A stretch of DNA of 64,000 bases from Schistosoma haematobium (Eukaryota > Platyhelminthes > Trematoda > Strigeidida > Schistosomatidae), in NCBI RefSeq assembly GCF_000699445.3, contig NC_067195.1, positions 62,161,591-62,225,590 of the forward strand. Reading direction: 5' to 3'. Below are positions 24,820-36,986 of this stretch, piece by piece. The notes under the pieces are model-generated. The model made no database searches. It saw only the letters and a list, made by a program, of their open reading frames with translations, and had not been told where the DNA came from. Within the stretch, counting starts at the first letter, position 1, and each line of letters begins with the position of its first letter. Made by a program: the position numbers and the translations under genes.

Positions 24820-26830
24820 TACAATCACATGTAATAGAACTGGTATTTGGTGTGACAGTTGCAGATATTGGTTTTACGAAGCATGGACAGACCTTACAGA
24901 GGCTCCTTACAACAGAATTAACCAGGTCGCAAGTGGACATGTGGTACATGCTAAATAAATGCTGAAAGTTTGTTGAGCATGAAGATTATTCTCCTGATAA
25001 GTCCGCGAAAACACTATCGTCAACCCTCTAAAATGGTAGTCCGTGAACGGATAAACAAATAAAGACTCTTAGTAAAATAAGAAATAGGGTCTTCAACAAC
25101 GTCAATATTGGTAAAAGAAGCTCCAACACAAGCGTAGATATGCTGATACTCAGCAATGCCGTAACATCGGTGTTGAACTCACGGTAAACTTGTGTTCCTC
25201 AACACAGCATCTGGATACGCAACTTTGGTAACCAAAACTTATGCTATAGGCAGATGAACTACCATCAACACAAATAAAAGGGATTGAAGGCTACCGTCGA
25301 AATCACTGAACGGCACATAAATCTATGCTCTGCAAATCATTATGTCCCGTGAACGGTCCTAAAAATTCTCAGGCAACGTACAACCATAAAGACTCGAACG
25401 CTTCGCATCCTATAACTCAAAAGTTACTCCCTGACTTAATACAAACGAACTGTTGATGACTGCACATACAAGCAGATCAAAGAAGCAAGAAACCAATGCA
25501 CAAAGGAGATGATACAACATATGCTTCAGTATCAAATAAGGTGATCAATAGCTTTGTCTTCAGTCAGAAAAACGTAATGTATCATTCAGCTTCTCTTCAA
25601 CAAACCAAAATCAGCGTTTCCCAGTTGTTAAGTCTCACTGTCCCAACCTCCATTAACAGTGGCATCCTGGCAGAACAGTAATTTCAAATGTTTCAACAAT
25701 CATACACAAAATACATCGACGAGAGCTTCACTTGTAAGTCAACAGGACTCTCAGAGATGAACCCGAGCACTGACTTGCATCATAAACAGCATCTAAACAC
25801 GGACATTTCATTTAGCTCTGACATGATTCATTCTACTGTGCTGAGGGAAGCGGCTTCAATCTTGGAGAAACCGTCTAGCGTGACCCCACATTTTCTAAAC
25901 TGAGACACTCTCCCCTACAGTTACAAGCTGAAGCACATCACACTGATTTTCAAAGGAGATCAACTCGGTCAGCCTTCAAGGTTGTGGCCCGTAGCGTCTC
26001 TCTCAATACTGTCAAAAGATATGGAGTCTCTGATATATGATGGTCTATGTGACTTATTACTATCCGTAAACTTCTTTTCACCCCAAAAACACGGTCACTC
26101 TTGTGTAACCAACCTGCTGACCGAAAGGGACAGATGGACAACTTTCCTCGCTCGAAGCAGGAAGAGAGATGTTATATATCTCGACTTATAACTTTTGATG
26201 GTTTAAACCATATATGTTGCATCAACAAGCTCAAACATTTAGTTATGAAGTCACAGCTAATATATTGGCACACCTCGTATCTAAATAGTTGATCTTATAT
26301 GGTCACAGTAAACTTGACGTTTTCCCAGGCTACAGAATGTCTCAATGGGGCCCACAGGTCTCAGTACTATGACTATTTTTCGTAATTTATATGAATGGCC
26401 TACATCATCAAGTATTACCTGATTTATTAATTTTCGCTGACATCGGGAAACTTAGGAAAGAAATTTGTGAAGATAATAAGCTGGGACTTCAAGAGTATCA
26501 GGTTAAACTTCAAAGTTGTGCTCATAACAACGGACTTACATTCAACACCTCGAATTGTAAGATAATTCATTTGAAACACGTTTCAGACCACGCATACAAC
26601 TTGGGTAACTCCTCTTTAGAGGTATGCCAATTTGAAAAGATCGATGAGTGTTGATACCTTATGACTTAAAGTCTTACGATAACTGTGACAAAAATGTCTT
26701 TCAAGAAAACCTTGCACTGGCACAATTCGTACATTTGTTGATCTAGGCAACCAGAGGAACGATGAAGAAAAACAGACCCTAGAAGAAAAGTGTGCCAAAC
26801 CGAATTGATCAAGCATAACTCAATATTTTT
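24820..26830 (+). mobile_element. Decayed CR1-like non-LTR retrotransposon
   Basis: A relic. Near 24840 is a zinc-finger-like stretch (NRTGIWCDSCRYWFYEAW) typical of ORF1 of CR1-type LINEs. From about 25930 the RT region is legible in pieces: ASLSILSKDMESLIYDGL, HLLSVNFFSPQ-like text, SCVTNLLTERDRWTTFL, RDVIYLDL, then SYLNS, LIFADIGKL (mutated ADD box), NNGLTFNTS and LGNSSLEV up to about 26640. Remnants of the C-terminal region reach 26830. Many stops and frameshifts; the catalytic aspartates are not intact. Most of the endonuclease appears missing. Confidence 0.7.
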
Positions 26831-27028
26831 AATCTGACAAAGATAAGCTACAGATATGTGTTGAATATGTTCAGCGATATGCACACATATACACATCTGA
26901 AAACAATCAAGGTTAATGAACGAATAATTAACAAGGCCAAACTGTGTCTCTGCATGCATAAATAAACTGGCCTATACCGGATCCAGAATAAGCCATGTGG
27001 TCTTGATATAGCACTGGCCTCTACACAG

Positions 27029-27351
27029 TGAAGATGACACCAGTATTCGGAGTTTGACAACGCTTTAACCAGTAACACCTAATATGAGTCGTACCCACCA
27101 AGTGAAATCAAAAGACAGAAGCGAGGAGGTTCGAAGATATATTTGATAGGCTATCAATATATCGAGGATCGCCTGATCTAATCTGAGTAGCGACTGCAGG
27201 GGTTGTTGAGCACGGCGTTCCCACACGTGATCTGGTGTGGATGCATGACCGAGCGCCTTCAGCTGGGTGAGTCCATTAAAACTAATCTGGTCAGCATCCA
27301 ATGTCGAAAATTTACAGAGTTATTTATTTTGGGGATTTATTTACCGCTACA
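27029..27351 (-). repeat. TE-B left copy 3' LTR (diverged)
   Basis: 323 bp; TGAAGATG ... TTTACCGCTACA as read on the plus strand. It differs from the other TE-B LTRs at roughly 15% of positions by eye, whereas the 5' LTR of the same copy is ~99% identical to the right copy's LTRs. Confidence 0.85.
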
Positions 27352-27895
27352 GATCACTCCTCTCTAGTGAGGTAGTGATGACCCTAAGACGTGGCCAGCC
27401 AGAGGTTTAAACCCAGCGAGTTTGTCGTTGGTAAACACTCTTCTGATAGCTTGCTATGCTTAGCAGCGTCTGGTCGTCCTTCCTTACTATAAGGAACCAT
27501 GAGACACAATATAGTAAGAAAAATAATGTACAATGAAACTTTTGGTTCATCGTAAACCTCATCGTTCCATTCATCGTCTTTTCCAGCCGTCCTGAAAAAG
27601 AAAAAAAGAAAATGTAATTGCACGTCGAAACAAACTCGTACGCGCTTTAAGACAAAAAGTGGGCGAAAAAAAGAAAAATGAACTCATGTACATGGGATAG
27701 CGCAAAAGCCATTTTTACAAAATGTTTCTTAAAAAAATTTTTAATATACATATTAACAAACTAATAAATATACGTAAGCATAAGCATATAAAAGTTGATC
27801 TTTTTTGAACTTATGTATAATGCCATGGAAAATCGAGATGAAGCGAAATGTTAATCAATGTCTTACGGGCAATAATCGTTTAGGTGTTCTGAAAA

Positions 27896-30800
27896 TCTTA
27901 CTCTTCTTCCAGAACGCGTTGTTTTAAGTTTATTTTCAGATACTGTCGAATCATCATCGTGCGTGTTGGCTGTCGTATGAGGAGCCGTGTCGTTGGATTG
28001 TATAGAAGGAAAATCGACGTAGATAGGATTTCCTTTGAAATACGCTGCTTTGAGGCGATCGATGCCGATGTTATCGTTTGTTCCGTTCTTATCGATTATA
28101 TAGTACTTCGGTTCGCGTTGAAGAACTTTGAAAGGTCCTTCGTATGCTGATTCGAAAGGTTGTCGATGCGAGTCTCGACGTACGAAGACGTGTATACTAT
28201 ATCGTAAGTCAGGTTGAACGAAAACATCAGTTGATTACGGTCGAGTGGAAACAGGTTTAACTGAACGCATTGCGTTTGTAAGCCTGTTCGTGTAGGAGGT
28301 TAGATCCATACTCATTGAAGAGGATGAAGGATCCACGAATTATCCTGGAAGTCGAAGGGTCGTTCCATAAATCAGTTGAGCCGCAGTGTATCCAATGTCA
28401 GCTTCCACTGCATTGCGAATACCTAGTAAGACGAGTGGAAGAGCGTCGGTCCACTGTGAAACGATTGCGGCTGATAGCGAAGCTTCTAGTTGTCGGTGAA
28501 AATGTTCTACCAACCCGTTTGTTTGTGGGTGGTAGGCAGTCATTTGGAAGTGAGTGATTCTTAATAGTGTGGTCAGACAACGGAAAAGTTCAGATTCGAA
28601 CTGGCGTCCATGGTCTTTAGTGATGGTTGAAGGACAGCCGAAGTTTGCTACCCATCATTCGATGAAGGCGCGGGCCACTGTTTCAGCAGTGATGTCCCTG
28701 ATAGGTACTGCTTCTGGCCATCGAGTGAAACGGTCTACGCAGGTTAAGAGATAAGAGTATCCATTTGAATCTGGTAATGGTCCTACCAAATCCAGATGAC
28801 CATGGTAAAAACGGGCGTCGGGAGTTTTAGATGAGCCTATGAGACATTTGTTGTGTCTAATTACCTTAGTTTTCTGGCATCTTACACAGGAGCGTGCCCA
28901 CTCCCTCACATCTTTATTCATGCCACGCCAGAAAAACCGTTCTGCTATAAGCTTGATGGTTGCACGAACGCCTGGATGAGAAATTTTGTGCAACGTATTG
29001 AAGACATTGCGTCGATAATGTTTCGGCACGATTGGGCGATCCCTACCTGTAGATGTGTCACAAAGTAAGGTGCCCTTACCTGTTCCAATCTGTTTGATGC
29101 GTTGCTTGAGTGTTGTAGACGATAACTCGTGCTGGAGATCAGTGTCTTCTTTTTGAAGCTGGGCGAGTTTCCGAAGGTCGATTCCTTGGAAACTGTTCAA
29201 GGAAGTTATACGAGACAATGCGTCCGCAACTACATTGTTTGCTCCAGAAATGTGTTGAATATCTGAAGTAAACTGTGAAATGTAATCCAGTTGTCGAGAC
29301 TCACGAGGTGAGTACTTGTCTGAAGAGGAGCTTAGCGAGAAAGTAAGAGGTTTATGGTCAGTGAAAGAGGTGAATTCACGACCTTCGATATGATGTTGAA
29401 AATGCCGTACAGCACAGTACATAGCTAGGAGTTCCCTACCGAATGTGCTGTGCCTCGGTTCGGTGTCTAGCAACCGTCCAGAGAAAAATGCCAAAGGTTG
29501 CCAGGAGTTGTTAACCCATTGTTGTAAGACTCCTACGATTGCTGAGTCGGATGCGTCTACCGCGATGCTAATGGGTGCTTGAGTGTCCTGATGTGCAAGC
29601 ATTGTTGCTTTAGCGATGAGTTCCTTAATTGTGGAGAATGCTTTTCGTGCGGTGTCGTCCAAATTAATGGATTTCGCATTTCTACGAAGTTGGTCGGTAA
29701 GAGGTTTCATGAGTAACGCGCATTTAGGTATGATCGTCGACAGAAACTTACAAGGCCGTTAAACGTTCGTAGTTGCTTGATCGTGGTCGGTTCTGGGTAA
29801 TCCAGAATTGCCGCCACTTTGGTCCTAACGGGTTGAATGCCTTGAGCATCTATAGTGTGTCCTAGGAAGTTAAATGAGTCGGTTCCGATTTGGCATTTCT
29901 GAACGCTTACAGTAATGCCGTGGTTTTGTAGTCGTTCGAAAACAAGATCCAGATGCTTGAGATGTGATTCTCTGTCTGGACTTGCGATTAGGCAGTCATC
30001 AACATACGCATGTACGAAGTTGAGACCTCGGAAAACGTCGTCTATGAATCTTTGGAATGTTTGAGCAGCGTTTCTTAGACCGAAAGGCATTTGCGAAAAT
30101 TAATAGAGTCCGAAGGGAGTAATGATGGAGGTTTTCGATATGTCGTCTGTGGCCATGGAGATTTGGTTATACGCTTTAACCAAGTCGATTTTCGAAAAGA
30201 TAGTTGTACCTTTCAAGGTAGCTGTCAAATCGTGAATGTAAGGCAACGGGTAACGATTGGGAATGGTTTACGCATTCAATCGCCGATAGTCACCAGTTGG
30301 ACGCCAATCGTTGCTGTCCTTTTTAGGAACCATGTGCGACGGAGATGCATATGGGCTGTTTGACGGTCGTATGATTCCTAAGTCCATCATGTGACCGAAC
30401 TCGTTTTTCGCCAACCTTAGCTTTTCGTGGGCTAGTCGTCGTGCTTTAGAGAAAACAGGTGGTCCTGTAGTCGTGATGTGATGTGTAACGTTGCTGGTTA
30501 CACACGGTAGTTTCAGTTGCGTTTGTTGTATCCCAGGATACTTATCGAGTAGCGTTTGATAAGGTGGATCTATCGTATGCTTAATTGTGACCGGGGATAA
30601 TCTGCAACCAGAAAAAGAAGTTACGCAAACGGATAAATTAGTGTTTCCGTTTACCAGCCTCCGTTTGCGCGTATCGATGATTAGATTATGGTGTTGTAGA
30701 AGGTCCATACCAATGATTGGCATAGAAACATCTGCAACAACGAAAATCCAGTGAATGGGTTTGCGTAAACCCACGTTAAGGTAAACGTACCTTTTGCCAT

Positions 30801-30997
30801 ACGTAGCGATAGGTTTTCCGTTTGCCGCCTTTAAGTTTAGAGCCGATTCGTGAAGCCGGTCGTTGAGATTCACTGGGAAACGCTAACTTCTGCGCCAGTG
30901 TCAACGAGGTAGCGAACTCTTGTTGTCACATCTGTGACGTATAACAGACGGCTATGTTCACCGGCTACGGTTGCCGATAACGCGTGCCGGCTTGGAA
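27896..30997 (-). pseudogene. TE-B left Pol, multiply disabled
   Basis: Protease (YLVDTGAEVSV), RT (YVDDCLIAS), RNase H (TDHKPLTF) and integrase (zinc finger HKISHPG...CVRCQ; HLDLVGP; NGLVEHFHRQ) are legible but fall in separate frames. Blocks are 30268-30873, 29707-30090, 28655-29710 and 28340-28543. Breaks include a frameshift after the protease motif, in-frame TAA codons in RT, a frameshift after the RT palm, and stops within and after integrase. Every break is shared with the right copy. Confidence 0.85.
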
Positions 30998-31004
30998 GTT
31001 TCCC
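30960..31004 (-). promoter_or_regulatory. Frameshift-like signal, TE-B left
   Basis: GGGAAAC on the minus strand (31004-30998), followed by a GCCGGC/GCCGGT stem and a ~20-nt loop. Same as the right copy at 56905-56949. Confidence 0.5.
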
Positions 31005-31229
31005 GAGTTGTTTTTCGAGTCAGTCGGTTTTGTGTTTGGAAAATGCAGGGTTTACTGCAATGCCTGGAAGACTTTCCATACTGGTTAGGATACCAGCACC
31101 CGTCGGGATTATCCGTCTCTCGTGGTCTAGAGACAGATCGCTTACGTGGAATGCTTCTACGTGGGGTGTGTGATCACTTACAGATGTTACGAAAATTAAG
31201 ATAACGCGTAAGTGTATGACATAACTCGG

Positions 31230-31727
31230 TTATGTCATTCTGAGTCGTTTGAGGCTTTTCTTTGACTGAAAAACCTCGGTAGTAGATTTCGTAATTTCTA
31301 AGATACGATCGGCAGATGCAGCCAGCTCATCTAAGGCGTTGTTCTGAAACGAGACCAGAACCGCTTGCACCTGTTGCAACATGTCCGTCGCAGAACCATG
31401 CTGCAGGTCTATGTTATTAAATAGTTGGTCTAACCTTTCTCGATCGGTTAGGTCTTCTCGTTTAAGAATGGAACGCTTTAAGGTTTCGTACGGGTCAGAA
31501 ACATCACTAGTAAACATACTAGATGTTACGTACCTGTTGAATCCCCGCGGTAGTGCCTTGACTACTGCGAGGAACTGTGCACGTGTGTCACTCACGCCGT
31601 GCTCGTGGAAGTCGGCTTCTGCGTAGCGAAACCAGGCTTCGATATTGTCGGGCCGGAAGGGCATGAATTGGAACGAGGGTGGGGACATGGTCTTAATCTT
31701 AAATACCTTAGGAGTCTGTCCGATCAT
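31230..31727 (-). pseudogene. TE-B left Gag, broken
   Basis: A 165-codon open frame with Gag core features (IEAWFRYAEADFHEHGV, DPYETLKRSIL, ALDELAASADRILEIT). A segment between SATDMLQQ and VQAVLVSF seems lost in frame compared with TE-A, and the frame ends before the zinc knuckle. The knuckle is still legible further on (CWYPNQYGKSSRHCSKPC), with Pro where the His ligand should be. Only one residue differs from the right copy. Confidence 0.8.
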
Positions 31728-31900
31728 AGGTGAAAATTAAGTACGAGAATATTAGGGAAAAATATATAGATATCCTGAGACACGGGGAAAAATATCACAA
31801 TGTATAAAAAATTAAAATAAAGCAATGACATTTACCATCCCAAAATGGGACAGACTCACAGTTTACGATTTGCTGTACCAGATCACGTCGGTCTCACCAA

Positions 31901-32645
31901 TGAAGATGGCACAGGTATTCAGTGTTTGGCAACGCTTTTACCAGCAACACCTTCTATTATAGCTCGTACTCATCAAGAGAAATCAAAAGACAGAGTCGAG
32001 GAGATCAGAAGTTGTATTCGACGATTGCCAATATATCGAAATTTTCTGATCTAGTCCGGCTAGCGATTGCGGTAGATGTTGAGCACGGCGTTCCCACACG
32101 TGATCTGGTGTGGATGCATGACCGAGAACCTTCAGCTAGGTGAGTCTGTAGAATTATGGTCTACTATGATATTAGTACTGCTCTTATAATAGACCTAATC
32201 CTAAATTTGTAGATTTGTCATGATATAACTGCCTAACCTATAAGATCTTACGTGGAAGTCACACCATCGACTACACCAACTCACTGTATCGTATCAATTA
32301 CCAATACATGATGTAGAACAAGGTTAGGCTGGAGAAGGAACAATATATTTAATATGAATAGAAGATATAAGGTAACATTCAGCAGAGACCACGCCTGCAT
32401 GGCCGAGCCATGCCACTCGATCAACTCCAGTCCATTCAATTCATTCTCCGCGCCTTCTCCATTGTTAGGTATTTCCCCGAGTTAAATATTGAATATCTAT
32501 TTTCTGAGTAGTCTCGTGTTCACAGCTTTGTGGATTGTGTGGCTATTGTCCGATGCCACTACAAGTCCACTAAAACTAATCTGGTCAGCATCCAATATCG
32601 AAAACTTACAGAGCTATTTGTTTTGGGGATTTATTTACCGCTACA
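31901..32645 (-). repeat. TE-B left copy 5' LTR, interrupted
   Basis: A 324-bp LTR split by the family C solo LTR at 32147-32563 plus the duplicated AGTC. With the insert removed it matches 55685-56008 with about four substitutions. Confidence 0.88.
32147..32563. mobile_element. Solo LTR, family C, copy C2, nested in the TE-B LTR
   Basis: 417 bp with ends TGTAGAATTATGG ... GCCACTACA and a perfect 4-bp target duplication AGTC (32143-32146 and 32564-32567). Inserted into the TE-B left 5' LTR and therefore younger than it. Homologous to 14965-15379. Confidence 0.92.
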
Positions 32646-33689
32646 GTTTCATTTCGTGTCTTGGTTTGGGTGCTGATTTAATTTTAGTATTGATTTACAA
32701 TAAAACTACAATCTGATTTAAATACATTTGTCGATGCCCATGACGACGGGAATGGTACGCTTACATTTACCCCTCAGATCCATGGTAAACATATGTTTAC
32801 TTTACGTAAGCTTAAGAATTATGAGCGCTTTCTTGTTGTCGTCAAGTGAGCTTCAAACGTCAAAAACCCGGTAGTACAAATGCATATGCAATGATATTGA
32901 TGAATTACTAACCACTAATTATGGTACTTCTCATCAGAGAATTCACCTAATAAAACTGATGCACAGCGACCAACCTGCTACAATATAAAAAGATAAACAA
33001 CCAAACGTAAGAATACGAAGTAAACAAGTAACTAGAGTGTAGCAGCTAATAAATTCCCGAAAAAGACAGTTCTGTAGGTCTTTGGCATTTGTGCTGAACT
33101 TATTAGACTTGTTGGATAACCAAATCTATCTATCAAACATCCTCTTCAGATCTCCTCGCCGTGCATATATCATATACTATGTTTAACATCGACTATCTTC
33201 CAAGTATATCTTCGTACACTTCATTCAAGACTTCTTGTTTGACTGATTTTGATGTTCTCGACTATAAAGATATTACTAACAATGTTGTCAAGCACTTAAT
33301 ATCCGTAAACTCTTTAAATCCACACTCCACAACTCTCTTATTATCTCAGAATATGAAGTAAGTTTTGCGCGATGTTCTGAAACTATCTCACTACAACTCA
33401 TATCTAGATGGAAGATTTAATAGAGTTAATAACTGACAAAGCTACTTTATGTTGCGAGAGTTCTTTTAACCACTAGTGAATACTACAAACTGCATCCAAA
33501 TCTAGAACTGTGATTGTCTTACTGTCATCTAGCAAACTTAGTCACAGTGTTAGAATTTATACTTCAATAAAGCAAGTGCAATCGGATTAGGTCGTTCATG
33601 GCAGATGATAACCGGTGTTTTCAACGTGGCATCGTCACCGATTCCATAAGGATCAGTCATGCATAGACCAAAACGTGATACTACAGATC
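32646..33689. other. Intergenic, nothing recognised
   Basis: AT-rich. A 66-codon frame at 33161-33361 ends near a donor-like AAGTAAGT, but no homology or matching acceptor and partner exon could be found. Confidence 0.35.
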
Positions 33690-34790
33690 ATCGTTGGGTA
33701 ATCAGTTGGATGGTACTCATCACTATACACCAACTTCCCTGACTATGAGAAAGTGTTTGACACTGTGAATGAGAGAACCTTATAGAGCCTTCTTTGACAC
33801 TACGATATACCTGAGAAAATCGTCAACATTATACAGAATTCATATAACGGACTACACTGCAAGGTGGTGCGGGTAGACGCATTCCAAGTGGGAACCAGAG
33901 TCAGACAAGGCTGCTTACTCTCACCCATCCTCTTCCTTCTGGTGGTCGACTGGATTATGAAGACCTCGACATCTGGGGGAGCAAGGAATTTAATGGACAG
34001 CCGGGATGCAAGCAGACGACTTGGATTTCTCAGACGGCTCAAAACCTCTAGCCCATACACACGAGCAAATGCAGGCCGGGACAATCAGTATGGCGGAGGC
34101 CTCTGCATCAGTAAGCCTCGACACACACAAGGGAAAAGGCAAGGTCCTCAAATACAACATGGCGAACACTAACCCAACCACACATGATAGTAAAGCTCTA
34201 GGACAGAGGGAAACGTTTACGTACCTGGACAGAGTCATCAATGAACGTGAAGGACCCGACGCAGACGTAAATGTAAATATTGACAAAGAAAGGTCTTCAT
34301 TCCCACGGCTAGAGAACATATGGAACTCAAAACAATGAAGTCAGAATCTTCAATACGAGCTGCTGCATGGAGCTGGAGCTTGGAAAACTACTACAGCTAT
34401 CATCAGACAAGTACAAGTATGTACAAACAATTATCTACGCAATACACTCAATGTCCGTTGGTCGGTTAACATCAGCAGCAGCCTACTGTTGCAAAGAACG
34501 GACAAGCTTTCAGCTGAAGAGGAAATCAGAATAAAACGTTAGACGTGGATAAGACACACATTTAGAAAATCATCAAACTGCACCATGAAGCAAGCATTAA
34601 CATGGAACCCTGAAGTGAAACGAAAAGAGGAAGTCCAAAGAACACACTGAGCTAAGAATTGGAGGCAGAAATTGTGAGGAGGAATAGCGACTGGAAGCAA
34701 CTGAAGAGGATTACTCAGAACAGAGTTGTATGGAGAATATTGGTGGGTAGGCTATGCTCCTCCACAAAGGGTAACAGGTTTAGGTAAGTT
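33690..34790 (+). mobile_element. RTE/SR2-like LINE, RT C-terminal half, decayed
   Basis: RT palm and thumb region in broken frames: IPEKIVNIIQNSYNGLHCKVV (residues adjacent to the palm), GCLLSPILFLLVVDWIM, then the DLDFSD remnant of the ADD box, THEQMQA, KVLKYNMANTNP, RENIWNSKQ. Beyond 34340 it continues, with frameshifts, to the family's C-terminus near 34740. 5'-truncated and non-functional. Confidence 0.78.
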
Positions 34791-36986
34791 AGCCACTCTG
34801 AATATTTTTGGGCTTTACTTAGCTTTACAGACCACAATGTACACTGGTGTATATTATTTTGGTTTAAAATTTCACGTGACTTAAGCGATGAGAGACTTGA
34901 TCCAATCAATCCTCAGTCAAAATAACTTCACAAGGTAGCAAGAAAAAATTGAGATAAGTTCATAGCTGTCAAGCTGTTTGGCGGTATTTCTTCAAGTTTT
35001 AGCAGTTATCTGTATTTTTACGCAACCTTAGGAAATGTGACTTAGTCTATTTTGAATATCTGTACTGCCACGAGCGAATCTACCCTTTTCGTATATCATG
35101 TCCCCTAAATGTCTATAATCCAAGCACACACCGTAAATAACATTCAGTCCTCGGTTTCAACCGAAAAAGTTTAAACATATAAGACGCGGCTGAGTTAATG
35201 GTTGCGCAACGTGTTAGGTTTTTTATGTAGTCCTAACACATTCTGAATACAATCCTGCTACCTTTCAGTTCGAACTATCAAGTTCTTTCAATCTCACTTG
35301 TTGATGTAAATTATCGTCGATCTTCACCACTAAAAGTGAGTTCATGTACTTACTGATTTGACGGCCCTTATGAGCCTTTTAAGGTTAAATAAAAAAAATG
35401 TGATCAGATTGATTAGGTCTCATAATTTTGCCATGAGAATATGATCACTGCTGTTCCGCCAGATCCCTACTCAAACATTGTAAAGACAAATCTTTCATAT
35501 GGGTTTAGCCTAGAAGAAAGCATCCACGTTAATTTGACCGGGAAGATAACTTCAAAGCAAATGATACATCTTGTGCAAACTAAAACGTCACATCAGAGTG
35601 ATTCCACATTACAAAACAGCAACAAGTTTTCGATGTTCTGTTTATCCGTTTAGTAATTACTAAAGAGACAAAATCGCTTATAGAACTGCTCATAGTCATA
35701 TTCGTTGTACAACTGCAGCGAGAAAGAAATTGTTACATAACTCTGTTTCAAGTCATAGTCGCATATTTTCGATATCTTTTCTGTCTGGTACTGACCGTAT
35801 GTAATCTGCCGTAGCCAATTTATCTCCATCGACATGTTAGTAAATTTTCCAGGATAGAGCAAGTTGCCTTATGATAGACATGCTCTCCCTCTCATCTCTT
35901 TAGCTGTACAACTAGCTATCCAGTCAATAATCTCTTTGGAGTGCAGATCAACGTATGTTCACGGTAACTGGTGAACTTAAGCGACGATAGAAATGAAGAA
36001 GAATAAGTGTAGAATGCAGTAATAAATAGTATAATAATAGGTTGCATTATTCGAAGTCTTGCTCACCAGTGTAGATCACCAACGTAAATGGTGTGTCGAA
36101 TGGTCGGGGGCCAACTAACGTTAAAGTAACACATTACGGTTAGCGCCTAACGTGGATTAACATTCGTCGTATCTAAGTACTGTTGCTATCTTGATGACCG
36201 TGCGGCCCGAATCACGTCATTACAAAAATATATTAGTAAGGATAGGTACAAGGAATCGAGTGCGACCGCCACCACATGGGCCAGTTCATGGCGTGCAATT
36301 AACTGATGCGTGTTAGTTGTCGTTGACCTTAACGAGGACCGGTGCACTGCTCGATATTCAGTGATGATTTGGATGTGGCCCAGTGACACTTCACTGCCTA
36401 TACATGAATAATGTCCTCGTTTTTCTGACGAATTACGATTTATAGTAATTGGCTGACTAACTGTGATCCCTGTATCAAACCATGCTTTTATAGCTATGAA
36501 GATATCAAAATACTATCCTGCGTGGTTGTTTTATGTAACCCACCTTGAATTGTGATTCCCCTATCATTTCTCAGTTTCTGTCCACAATGGTCAATGTATA
36601 TACTTATGGCTTTCATCGAAAGTTTTTTTCGTAGTCTGTTATTTCAACTGCTTTCATGAATCGCTGAGAAATGACAATGCAGCTATTTCTATAAAGTTTG
36701 ATAAATGGTGACACGACACTATCTAGAAAAACCAAACTCACGGAATTCTACAGCTAACAAATTTTGTTCGAGCGATAAGCCAAAACCCTAAGTCAGGAAA
36801 AAGTAGGTATGCTACTCTAGTTACCATTTTATGAAAATAAAGTAGTTTGTATGATGTGCTTTCGACTCCCGAATTAGTAGATGAGTTGCATTCAAAAGCA
36901 ATCTTGGTGTTTGAAGTTTAGTTGTAAAGATTTATATACATACATATGTTTCAACTATTTTATTTTAGGTTTTTGGGAATTAATTG
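34791..36986. other. Intergenic upstream of ALG1
   Basis: No gene recognised; short frames only (70 codons or fewer). A pyrimidine-rich tract followed by TTTTAG lies at about 36950-36968, a possible splice or spliced-leader acceptor for ALG1. Confidence 0.4.

Larger units (their letters stand above)
27029..32645 (-). mobile_element. TE-B left copy: defective Ty3/gypsy (CsRn1-type) element
   Basis: Minus-strand element with 5' LTR 31901-32645 (split by a nested solo LTR) and 3' LTR 27029-27351. The part 27898-32645, excluding the nested 421 bp, is 4,327 bp long and almost identical, without indels, to 55685-60011. The remaining 3' end (27029-27897) is clearly diverged from the right copy. Gag and pol carry the same lesions as the right copy. 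Flanking bases ACAG and GTTT do not form a target duplication. Confidence 0.9.

Noticed and set aside
26666..27301. Minus-strand frames of 66-97 codons near the TE-B left end
   Set aside because: They straddle the CR1 relic, spacer and LTR, with no conserved product.
28315..30363. Opposite-strand frames within TE-B (also 59155-59594 and 56283-56975)
   Set aside because: Shadows of gag/pol on the reverse strand; identical between copies only because the DNA is.
33161..33361. 66-codon frame ending at a donor-like AAGTAAGT
   Set aside because: No partner exons, homology or clear acceptor; it stays unassigned.
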